From assembly GCA_002401545.1 (NCBI GenBank), contig NVTJ01000072.1, positions 1-6,647 on the forward strand: a DNA stretch of 6,647 nucleotides. Reading direction: 5' to 3'. This DNA comes from Alphaproteobacteria bacterium (GTDB lineage Bacteria; Pseudomonadota; Alphaproteobacteria; Sphingomonadales; Emcibacteraceae). The notes beneath the pieces were generated by a model. The model was not told the DNA's origin and did not search any database. It saw only the letters and a list, made by a program, of their open reading frames with translations. Positions 1-5,514 of the stretch are shown here, one piece after another. The translations under genes were made by a program, and so were the position numbers. How positions within the stretch are numbered: position 1 is the stretch's first letter; each line of letters begins with the position of its first letter.

Positions 1-1
1 C

Positions 2-97
2 AGCTCGGTCCTGTCCCACCTGATCCATATGACCAGCAAGGGAGAAATCACCTGTGAGGGGGATGTGGGCAAAAACGGAATATTCACAGCTTGCTAA
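2..97 (+). CDS. 3' end of an unidentified protein (5' part outside window)
   Basis: An open frame enters from the left edge and stops at TAA 95-97, giving 31 residues that end in GEITCEGDVGKNGIFTAC. There is no stop in this frame before 95, and the codons favour G or C at the third position, as in the neighbouring genes. The stretch SVLSHLIHMTSKGEI resembles a helix followed by a basic turn, as in winged-helix C-termini. The pattern HL-x2-x-x3-G-x-[IV] is also seen at the C-terminus of some metallo-beta-lactamase-fold hydrolases. That family guess is weak inference from 31 residues. The stop codon lies just before the LexA box of the next gene, so that gene has its own promoter. Confidence 0.6.
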   Translation, partial: SSVLSHLIHMTSKGEITCEGDVGKNGIFTAC

Positions 98-101
98 TTT
101 T

Positions 102-135
102 GTTCTTGTTTTGTTCTATATTTTGAGTCTATAAT
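102..135 (+). promoter_or_regulatory. SOS promoter with alphaproteobacterial LexA box
   Basis: The sequence holds a perfect GTTC-N7-GTTC (GTTC at 102-105 and at 113-116), the direct-repeat LexA operator known from Alphaproteobacteria. A -35-like TTGTTT (106-111) lies inside the operator. A perfect -10 TATAAT (130-135) follows after an 18-bp spacer. LexA bound here would cover the -35 region. Transcription would begin roughly 30 bases before the polymerase start codon at 172. The match is direct; control by DNA damage is inference from the motif and from the gene it precedes. Confidence 0.85.
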
Positions 136-171
136 ACCGCCCCCCGGTTATAAGAGACTCAAGGTAACAAC

Positions 172-1467
172 ATGTTGGAAATCCCCACTGCCCTTCGGTG
201 GATGTATATTGACCTGAACAGCTATTTTGCCAGTGTTGAGCAGCAATTGCAGCCGCACCTGCGAGGCAAGCCTGTGGCGGTTGTGCCCACCGCTGACACC
301 GACAGCACCTGTGCCATTGCCGCCAGCTATGAGGCCAAGGCATTCGGCATTAAAACCGGCACCATGATATATGAGGCCAGACGCCTGTGCCCCGGCCTGC
401 TGACCGTACCCGCCCGCCATGATAAATATGTCGATTTTCATCACCGGGTCATGACAGAGATTGACCGTCATATTCCGCTGACCAAAGTCTGTTCCATTGA
501 TGAGGTTGCCTGTCGCCTCATGGGCATAGAACAGGAAAGAAACAATGCCATCGCCCTTGCCCGGCGCATCAAACAGGGGATAGCCGACAATGTAGGGCTT
601 TATCTGAAATGCTCCATCGGGATCGCGCCCAATCGCTTTCTGGCCAAGGTGGCGGGCAATCTGCAAAAACCCGACGGTCTGACCGTGATCGAAACTCACG
701 AATTGCCGGACCGGCTGCTGCATTTATCCCTGCGCGACCTGCCCGGCATTGGACGGCGCATGGAAGAACGTCTGAAAAATGCCGGCATCATCACCCTGCA
801 AAACTTCTGGAATCTGAACCCGAAACATGCCCGGAAAATCTGGCATAGTGTGGAGGGGGAGCGTTTCTGGTACGCGCTCCACGGGGTTGAGGTGGCCGAG
901 CCGCCAGAAACAAAATACCAAACAAAACGCCATACCATCGGTCACAGCCATGTGCTTGCCCCCGTCATGCGCCCCCGCATCAAAGCCCGCATGGTTGCCC
1001 GCCGCCTGACCATCAAGGCCGTGACCCGTATGCGCAGGTTAGGGTTTTATGCGAGCTTTTATAATCTTTATGTGCGTTTCGAGAGCAGGGGGGAGCCATC
1101 ACGATGGCAGGAACATGTCAAACTGCCCGCTGCACAGAATAATTTCACCTTCCTGACGGTCCTGAACGCGCTCTGGGATGATATGTCAAGGACAGCAAAT
1201 TCGGCGCGTATCAGGCAGATTTCCGTGGCTCTTTATGGTCTGGTCCCCCAGGACAAGATGATGCCGGATATGTTTGCGGCTCTTGATGATCCCATCGCAC
1301 GGGAACATCAAAAACATGACCGCCTGTCACTGGCCATGGATCTGATCAACAGAAAATATGGTCTGGATACCATTGTGGTCGGTGCCCTGCCCTGTCCCAT
1401 GTCCCGCTATAGCGGCAGCAAGATTGCCTTCACCCGCATCCCGGAAAAAGCTGAATTCCATGAATGA
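172..1467 (+). CDS. Y-family DNA polymerase (DinB/UmuC superfamily), SOS-regulated
   Basis: This is an error-prone translesion polymerase of 431 residues. Palm motif YIDLNSYFASVEQ (12-24) supplies catalytic Asp14, with Phe19 at the expected steric-gate position. The second catalytic motif is CSIDEV (107-112), giving Asp110 and Glu111. Finger residues SYEAKAFGIKTGT (52-64) and the thumb helix-hairpin-helix LRDLPGIGRRMEERL (187-201) follow, then a little-finger region (about 250-360). All three metal-binding acids are present, so an active enzyme is expected. The second motif reads SIDEVACRL rather than the usual SIDEA-[YF]-LD, so this is neither canonical DinB nor typical UmuC. Proteins of this group are sometimes labelled 'type VI secretion protein ImpB' by confusion with plasmid UV-protection ImpB. 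AAGG sits 7 bases before the ATG. No umuD, imuA or dnaE2 is adjacent. The LexA box upstream implies induction by DNA damage. Confidence 0.92.
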   Translation: MLEIPTALRWMYIDLNSYFASVEQQLQPHLRGKPVAVVPTADTDSTCAIAASYEAKAFGIKTGTMIYEARRLCPGLLTVPARHDKYVDFHHRVMTEIDRHIPLTKVCSIDEVACRLMGIEQERNNAIALARRIKQGIADNVGLYLKCSIGIAPNRFLAKVAGNLQKPDGLTVIETHELPDRLLHLSLRDLPGIGRRMEERLKNAGIITLQNFWNLNPKHARKIWHSVEGERFWYALHGVEVAEPPETKYQTKRHTIGHSHVLAPVMRPRIKARMVARRLTIKAVTRMRRLGFYASFYNLYVRFESRGEPSRWQEHVKLPAAQNNFTFLTVLNALWDDMSRTANSARIRQISVALYGLVPQDKMMPDMFAALDDPIAREHQKHDRLSLAMDLINRKYGLDTIVVGALPCPMSRYSGSKIAFTRIPEKAEFHE

Positions 1468-1479
1468 CACCCCTTCGTC

Positions 1480-1500
1480 ATTCCGGACTTGATCCGGAAT
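1480..1500. repeat. Short hairpin repeat after the polymerase gene
   Basis: ATTCCGGA (1480-1487) and TCCGGAAT (1493-1500) form a perfect 8-bp stem around a 5-base loop, beginning 12 bases after the polymerase stop codon. No uninterrupted T run follows (the bases after it are CCAGTCTTCTTATT), so it is not a classical intrinsic terminator, though it may protect the mRNA 3' end. The wording CGTCATTCCGG...CCGGAATCCAG resembles dispersed palindromic repeats found between genes in many alphaproteobacterial genomes. That it is dispersed in this genome is inference. Confidence 0.55.
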
Positions 1501-1516
1501 CCAGTCTTCTTATTGG

Positions 1517-1532
1517 TTACGGTGACAGTTTA
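1517..1532 (+). repeat. Left copy of 16-bp direct repeat
   Basis: TTACGGTGACAGTTTA occurs here and identically, in the same orientation, at 1940-1955. A second partial copy, ATTACGGT, follows at 1533-1540. The two full copies bracket the AT-rich membrane-protein ORF. Motifs of this wording (ATTACGGTGACAGT) are, from memory, common around single-strand-type (Y1/REP-associated) transposase genes; no transposase is present here. Confidence 0.75.
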
Positions 1533-1567
1533 ATTACGGTGGATGTAATTAATTGAATATCCGTACA

Positions 1568-1894
1568 TCAATATCGCTCCTTACCGCAACTCGGGCATCT
1601 CTTGGCAAAGATAAAAGATAACATAAATTTGAAGGCAGGTTTTATCGAGCTTAGAAAGAACGCCAACCCTTTTGATTGTGGCATAAGGGAATTGACTTTT
1701 AAGCCACTCCATCGGCAATTCCCACAATACATAGTCATGTAAGGTATAAATAGAATAAAATAGGCGATGAGTATTGTTTGATTAGCCTCTTTATCAACGA
1801 GGTTAAACCAGTCAATAATTAATATCCCAAACAGTAATATGAACAATGGTATAGATATGAACCTAATTTTTGATTTTGGTTGTTGATCTATCAT
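1568..1894 (-). CDS. Small membrane protein with a two-CxxC zinc-ribbon-like signature
   Basis: Not a family I recognise. The 108-residue protein has a basic N-terminus, a hydrophobic segment at about 12-29 and a second at about 40-56. It then has Cys57-Gly-Asn-Cys60, a mainly hydrophobic stretch (about 78-97), and Cys100-Pro-Ser-Cys103 near the end. Two Cys-X2-Cys pairs separated by about 40 residues could bind one zinc ion, as in rubredoxin-like or zinc-ribbon folds; this is inference. The start is supported by AGGAAG (1900-1905), 5 bases before the ATG. The gene is clearly richer in A+T than the polymerase and nad genes beside it and lies between two identical direct repeats, which suggests acquisition by transfer. 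It is transcribed opposite to both neighbours. It could also be a decayed or non-functional cassette. Confidence 0.6.
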   Translation of the reverse strand: MIDQQPKSKIRFISIPLFILLFGILIIDWFNLVDKEANQTILIAYFILFIPYMTMYCGNCRWSGLKVNSLMPQSKGLAFFLSSIKPAFKFMLSFIFAKRCPSCGKERY

Positions 1895-1939
1895 TTGTTC
1901 TTCCTGTGATAATTTACATTACGGTAAGCATTACGATCA

Positions 1940-1955
1940 TTACGGTGACAGTTTA
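1940..1955 (+). repeat. Right copy of 16-bp direct repeat
   Basis: This copy of TTACGGTGACAGTTTA is identical to 1517-1532. It is preceded by another ATTACGGT (1918-1925) and a related ATTACG (1930-1935), so the right border is a small cluster of related words. The full copies lie 423 bp apart, start to start. Confidence 0.75.
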
Positions 1956-2197
1956 CTTTTATCGAAATTGCTCCTCATATTTAACCCTAAAAGTTAAACC
2001 AAACTTTAAATCCCGTCAATGCCCGCTATAGGCTGTTAGCAAACATAGAGTTAGAACTTTATTCGTAAGAATTCAAATTCAATACCTTATCCACACCCGC
2101 TACATAATCCATAAATAAACAGATCAAAGCTCTTGCCAAGGCCATTGGAAAGACCTAAATCTAGGGTAATTATTATTCACAGTAACCGGAACAGAGT
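1956..2197. other. AT-rich nadA leader with DnaA-box-like 9-mers
   Basis: With the repeat-bearing stretch before it (1895-1955), this makes a gene-free region of about 300 bases. I see no coding frame of note. It holds TTATCCACA (2087-2095) and TTATTCACA (2173-2181), both fitting the DnaA-box consensus TTATNCACA in the same orientation. It also holds two small inverted repeats, CCAA-N5-TTGG (2136-2148) and CCTA-N4-TAGG (2154-2165), close to the likely nadA promoter. No riboswitch-like fold is evident by eye. Confidence 0.45.
2145..2172 (+). promoter_or_regulatory. Possible nadA promoter
   Basis: TTGGAA (2145-2150) and TAATTA (2167-2172) are separated by 16 bases and lie 26 bases before the nadA start codon. 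Both hexamers are imperfect. An alternative pair is TTGCCA (2133-2138) with TAAATC (2156-2161), 17 bases apart. The -10-like element abuts the second DnaA-box-like word. This is a visual match only. Confidence 0.3.
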
Positions 2198-3202
2198 ATG
2201 TCTATACCTTTAACGGCAAATGCCCGCCCCACGGACGCGGAGCTTCTGGAAGAAATCAACCGGCTGCGTGTGGAAAAGAATGCCGTGATTCTCGCCCATT
2301 ATTATCAGGACGGCAGGATACAGGATCTGGCAGATTTTGTCGGCGACAGCCTTGACCTGTCGCGCAAAGCCGCCTCCACCGACGCCGATGTTATCGTCTT
2401 CTGCGGCGTGCGTTTCATGGCAGAGGTTGCCAAAATCCTCAGCCCGGACAAGACCGTGGTCCTGCCCGATATGAACGCCGGATGCTCGCTGGAAGACGGT
2501 TGCCCGCCGGACGAGTTTGCCGCTTTCCGGGCCAAATACCCCGATCATATCAGCCTGACCTATATCAATTGCTCGGCGGCGGTAAAGACCCATTCCGATA
2601 TCATCATCACCTCGAGCAATGCCCGCCATATCATTGACCAGATTCCACGCGATCAGCCGATCCTGCTGGCCCCGGATCAGCATCTGGGCGGCTATCTGGC
2701 CCGGGAAACAGGCCGCGAGATGGTGCTGTGGCCCGGCTCCTGCATCGTCCACGAGCAGTTTTCCGAGAAAGAGCTGATCAAGCTCAAGGCCGAATATCCC
2801 AATGCCCCCGTAGCCGCCCATCCGGAATGCCCGGTTCATATCCTGAACCATGCGGACCATGTGGGGTCCACCTCCTCTATCCTGAAATTTGTATTGGAAG
2901 ATGAGGCGGATACTTTCATTATCGCCACGGAGCCGGGTATCATTCACCAGATGCAGAAATCATCGCCTGAGAAAACCTTCATCGGTGCGCCCGGCATGGA
3001 CGGAGAATGCAATTGTAACCAATGCCCGTTCATGGCGCTGAACACACTGGAGAAGCTGCGTGACTGCCTGCGTGACCTGACCCCGACCATTGAGATCAGC
3101 GAGGAAGAAAGGCTGGCGGCCAAAGCCCCGCTGGACCGGATGCTGGAAATGTCGCCGCCAATAGCGCAAAACAGACCGCCCACATCTGGCCGGGCATATT
3201 AG
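2198..3202 (+). CDS. nadA: Quinolinate synthase NadA
   Basis: NadA condenses iminoaspartate with dihydroxyacetone phosphate to quinolinate in the cytoplasm, using an oxygen-sensitive [4Fe-4S] cluster; this is the second step of de novo NAD synthesis from aspartate. The 334-residue product shows the family signatures in order: ILAHYYQ (31-37), DFVGDSL (46-52), FCGVRFMAE (68-76), MNAGCSLED (92-100), WPGSCIVHE (178-186), HPECP (208-212), and CNCNQCPFMALN from 271. Cys96, Cys182 and Cys276 are the expected cluster ligands by comparison with E. coli NadA (Cys113, Cys200, Cys297). The length is close to the usual 300-370. The start has only a weak ribosome site (GGAACAGAG). nadC begins one base after the TAG stop, so the two form an operon. 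nadB is not adjacent. Confidence 0.97.
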   Translation: MSIPLTANARPTDAELLEEINRLRVEKNAVILAHYYQDGRIQDLADFVGDSLDLSRKAASTDADVIVFCGVRFMAEVAKILSPDKTVVLPDMNAGCSLEDGCPPDEFAAFRAKYPDHISLTYINCSAAVKTHSDIIITSSNARHIIDQIPRDQPILLAPDQHLGGYLARETGREMVLWPGSCIVHEQFSEKELIKLKAEYPNAPVAAHPECPVHILNHADHVGSTSSILKFVLEDEADTFIIATEPGIIHQMQKSSPEKTFIGAPGMDGECNCNQCPFMALNTLEKLRDCLRDLTPTIEISEEERLAAKAPLDRMLEMSPPIAQNRPPTSGRAY

Positions 3203-3203
3203 T

Positions 3204-4091
3204 ATGCCAGACAACCCGCTTTTCAAGGAAGAATTGCGCCAGTTCATCAAATCCGCCCTGGATGAGGATGTGGGGCGCGGCGACCTGACCAGTCTTGCCA
3301 TCATCCCGGCGGATCAGAATTTATCAGCAGCCATGGTGGCGCGGGAAAATATTGTGGTGGCCGGTATGTTCATTGCCGTGGAAGTGATCCGAAGCTGTGA
3401 CCCACTGGCACAAATCGAAGTTATCGCCGCTGACGGGGCCGAGGTGGTGGCGGGCAGCATAATCCTGAAAGTGGATGGCAATGCCCGAAAATTACTGACC
3501 GCAGAACGCACCGCGCTCAATATCCTGCAACATCTGTCAGGGATTGCGACGCTCACCCGTGCTTACGTGCGCGAGATAGAGCATACCGACTGTCGTCTTC
3601 TGGATACCCGCAAGACCATCCCCGGCTACCGCAAGCTGGCCAAATATGCCACAGCGCTGGGCGGGGCCATGAACCACCGTATGCGCCTTGATGACGGGCT
3701 GCTGATCAAGGATAATCACATCGCGCAGGTGGGCAGCATCGTTGAGGCCATAGAAGCCGCGAAAGCCCATGATACCAGTGCCAGCACCATCGGCATTACC
3801 GTGGAATGCGATACATTGGAGCAGGCCGCTGACGCCGCACACGCCGGCGCAGATCGCTTGCTATTGGATAATATGAGCAACGGGATGTTACGCGCGGCTG
3901 TGGAAAAATATAAGGGACAGGTCAAGCTGGAGGCCTCTGGCGGCGTGACGCTCAGCACCATTAAGGCCATCGCCGAAACGGGCGTGGATTATATTTCCGT
4001 AGGCCGCATCACCCAATCTGCCCCGGCGGTTGACATTGGACTTGATTATCTGGATCAGGCTCGGAGAACCGGCCCACCAACCAACCGCTGA
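3204..4091 (+). CDS. nadC: Nicotinate-nucleotide pyrophosphorylase (carboxylating) NadC
   Basis: NadC, also called quinolinate phosphoribosyltransferase, converts quinolinate and PRPP to nicotinate mononucleotide, CO2 and pyrophosphate, directly after NadA. The 295-residue protein carries LDEDVGRGDLTS (19-30), AERTALNILQHLSGIAT (100-116), LDTRKTIPG (133-141), NHR (157-159), LIKDNH (167-172), VECDTLEQ (about 198-205), LLLDNM and LEASGGV. Arg136, Lys137, His158, Arg159 and Lys169 match the substrate-binding residues of the family. The NHR segment reads GGAMNHRMRLDDG, where many homologues have GGG-x-NHR-x-GL; this is a mild departure and the core residues are intact. The start lies one base after the nadA stop with no good ribosome site, so translational coupling to nadA is likely. 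The last 83 bases overlap the opposing PAP2 gene. Confidence 0.96.
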   Translation: MPDNPLFKEELRQFIKSALDEDVGRGDLTSLAIIPADQNLSAAMVARENIVVAGMFIAVEVIRSCDPLAQIEVIAADGAEVVAGSIILKVDGNARKLLTAERTALNILQHLSGIATLTRAYVREIEHTDCRLLDTRKTIPGYRKLAKYATALGGAMNHRMRLDDGLLIKDNHIAQVGSIVEAIEAAKAHDTSASTIGITVECDTLEQAADAAHAGADRLLLDNMSNGMLRAAVEKYKGQVKLEASGGVTLSTIKAIAETGVDYISVGRITQSAPAVDIGLDYLDQARRTGPPTNR

Positions 4092-5142
4092 ATTTCCATA
4101 TACCCCAGGTCAGCAGGATGGAAACATAACCGTCAATGGCATAATGCCAGCCAAGATGTACCGATCCAACCTGAATAAGAACCAGAAAAACCAGCAGGCC
4201 ATAGCCCATATATTTATTAACCTCGCGCGCGGAAAAATACAGCAGGGCCGCAACGGCCACATGCATGCTGGGCATGGCGGAAATGCCACTGCCGATACCG
4301 GTATCATTTTTCAGATAATCCGCCCATAACATGTCCTGGGTAGCCAAGGCATAAATACCAAAGAAACTATCTTCATATTGTTTGTTAAATGCGGCAAGCG
4401 CGTCCATCATCGGACCATATACAGACGGATCACCAACAATATCGCCGTAATAGACCGGCCCCGCAGAAGATAAAAAAACAGCCAGAAACGAGCCGATCAA
4501 CGGCCAGGATATGACAAAGGCAAAAAGAAATTGCATCCGCAGGCGGCCCAGATGCACATTGACAATTTGCCACAAGACATAGAAAAACATGATGAAGAAC
4601 CACAGATTATAACAGAAATTCAACATAACCGACAGACGGGCAGTGCCAAATATACTGTGGGTAATACGCCAGGGGTCCACCCCGAAATGAATGAAACGGT
4701 CTGCTTTCATAAAAAACTCATCCAGATAAAACGGCTGTATCAGATGAATGACCGACTTCAGGGAAGAAAACAGCGATATGAATGTGGGCAAAAGTAACAG
4801 GGGCACCAAAAAAGCAAGCATATAATTGGCATTCAGCCATCCCCTAAGAAAATCTTCCCTTACCCGGGCAAGATTCTTTTCCGCCTTGTCATAATTCACA
4901 TAACGTAGAAGGTAGGCTATAACTTTCACAAATAAAACACCGGCCAGACTAAGCGGCAGAATGTCCTGATACAGGGAAGGTTTGAAATGGCTGAGAAGAC
5001 CCTCGCGCCACATGGTGACATAAACCGCCCCTGCCTGTAGGGCAAAAAGTAGCAGTAAAATAATATTTCCCCGTAAAGTGGAACGCTCCACTTCAATTCC
5101 CGCCCGGAAGATAGCCGCACGGTCCCTTAAAAAACTCGGCAT
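4009..5142 (-). CDS. PAP2-superfamily integral membrane protein (Aur1/inositolphosphotransferase-like)
   Basis: This 377-residue polytopic inner-membrane protein has hydrophobic segments at about 25-44, 60-80, 104-126, 176-197, 205-226, 293-305, 311-327 and 335-356. The PAP2 active-site motifs lie near the C-terminus: GSGISAMPSMH (284-294, His294) and HLGWHYAIDGY (329-339, His333 and Asp337). An upstream SAGPVYYG (226-233) is typical of the PAP2_3/Aur1-like branch, which lacks the classical K-x6-RP first motif. Such proteins hydrolyse or transfer phosphate groups of membrane lipids such as phosphatidate, undecaprenyl-PP or phosphoinositol ceramide; the substrate cannot be told here. The ATG at 5140-5142 has only a weak purine stretch (AAGTGAAAA) upstream. 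The gene converges on nadC and its last 83 bases lie antisense to the nadC end. It appears to be transcribed alone. Confidence 0.88.
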   Translation of the reverse strand: MPSFLRDRAAIFRAGIEVERSTLRGNIILLLLFALQAGAVYVTMWREGLLSHFKPSLYQDILPLSLAGVLFVKVIAYLLRYVNYDKAEKNLARVREDFLRGWLNANYMLAFLVPLLLLPTFISLFSSLKSVIHLIQPFYLDEFFMKADRFIHFGVDPWRITHSIFGTARLSVMLNFCYNLWFFIMFFYVLWQIVNVHLGRLRMQFLFAFVISWPLIGSFLAVFLSSAGPVYYGDIVGDPSVYGPMMDALAAFNKQYEDSFFGIYALATQDMLWADYLKNDTGIGSGISAMPSMHVAVAALLYFSAREVNKYMGYGLLVFLVLIQVGSVHLGWHYAIDGYVSILLTWGIWKFSGWLVGRFSEPDPDNQVQCQPPGQIG

Positions 5143-5171
5143 ATGGTTTTCACTTGCGTTACGTTCTCTGA

Positions 5172-5202
5172 TAAATAGCAGGCAGGCATTAACATTTTAC
5201 AA
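5172..5202 (-). promoter_or_regulatory. Possible promoter of the PAP2 gene
   Basis: On the minus strand, TTGTAA (5197-5202) is followed after 19 bases by TATTTA (5172-5177), preceded by TG one base upstream as in an extended -10. It lies about 30 bases before the PAP2 start codon. The spacing is longer than ideal, so this is tentative. Confidence 0.3.
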
Positions 5203-5276
5203 AAATATACGGAGAAATAGATTGTTTTTTAACCCTGATCCATGTTTTACTCATTGAATTCATCGGCAAAACATAA

Positions 5277-5420
5277 CGCGAAATTACCGAAGAATACACC
5301 CAACACATCCCAGACTGGAAAAGCGCTGTAATTCAAGGGCTTAACGCTTATTTTCTTGAATTAGAAGAAAATTCAGATCTTGATTTACACCCAAGAAACA
5401 TAAAGACGCCTAAATCCTGA
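5277..5420 (+). pseudogene. Possible 3' remnant of a degraded gene
   Basis: After an in-frame TAA (5274-5276) the frame stays open for 47 codons to TGA 5418-5420. It reads like protein: REITEEYTQHIPDW, then a segment ending HPRNIKTPKS. There is no start codon after the TAA. The frame continues upstream of it for 27 codons (to TAA 5190-5192), with no initiator I would trust. The stop lies 6 bases before a strong terminator hairpin, as expected for a true gene 3' end. It may be the tail of a gene broken by mutation or by rearrangement near the tRNA site. I do not recognise a family, and chance is quite possible at this length. Confidence 0.25.
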
Positions 5421-5426
5421 ATAAGA

Positions 5427-5461
5427 AAAAACCTGCTAACTCATTAAATTAGCAGGTTTTT
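5427..5461. terminator. Bidirectional intrinsic terminator
   Basis: AAAAACCTGCTAA (5427-5439) and TTAGCAGGTTTTT (5449-5461) form a perfect 13-bp inverted repeat around a 9-base loop. On the minus strand the stem is followed by a run of T, and it starts a few bases after the CCA end of the tRNA-Pro fragment, so it was most likely the native terminator of that tRNA gene. On the plus strand it would also end transcripts coming from 5420. Confidence 0.85.
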
Positions 5462-5464
5462 AAA

Positions 5465-5514
5465 TGGTCGGAATGACAGGATTCGAACCTGCGACCCCTT
5501 CACCCCCAGCGAAA
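5465..5514 (-). tRNA. 3' half of tRNA-Pro(GGG): partial, likely attachment-site scar
   Basis: Read on the minus strand, the anticodon loop CTGGGGG (5503-5509, anticodon GGG at 5505-5507) is followed by anticodon-stem TGAAG and variable loop GGGTC. Then come T arm GCAGG-TTCGAAT-CCTGT, acceptor half CATTCCG, discriminator A, and encoded CCA (5465-5467). The five bases before the loop, TTTCG (5510-5514), can still pair with TGAAG through two G-T wobbles. Beyond that there is no D arm, and no CGGAATG 5' acceptor half occurs further along that strand in this window. So only the 3' half is present, and it cannot make a tRNA. Such 3' halves arise when an element integrates into a tRNA gene and restores the gene at its other end. 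Confidence 0.85.

Noticed and set aside
148..723. 191-codon minus-strand frame opposite the polymerase
   Set aside because: It covers the polymerase promoter and 5' half; the polymerase has catalytic motifs and its own SOS promoter, so this is a shadow.
1480..1516. Intrinsic terminator for the polymerase gene
   Set aside because: The 8-bp stem is not followed by a T run, so it is listed as a repeat instead.
1956..2197. Origin of replication
   Set aside because: Only two DnaA-box words and an AT-rich leader are seen; there is no cluster of boxes and there are no typical origin-flanking genes.
2210..2947. Long minus-strand frame of 245 codons inside nadA
   Set aside because: nadA is certain on the plus strand; the opposite frame is open only because of the codon bias of nadA and shows no domain.
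5465..5514. tRNA interrupted by an intron
   Set aside because: No 5' half (acceptor CGGAATG and D arm) is found further along that strand in the window, so a split or intron-bearing tRNA is not supported.
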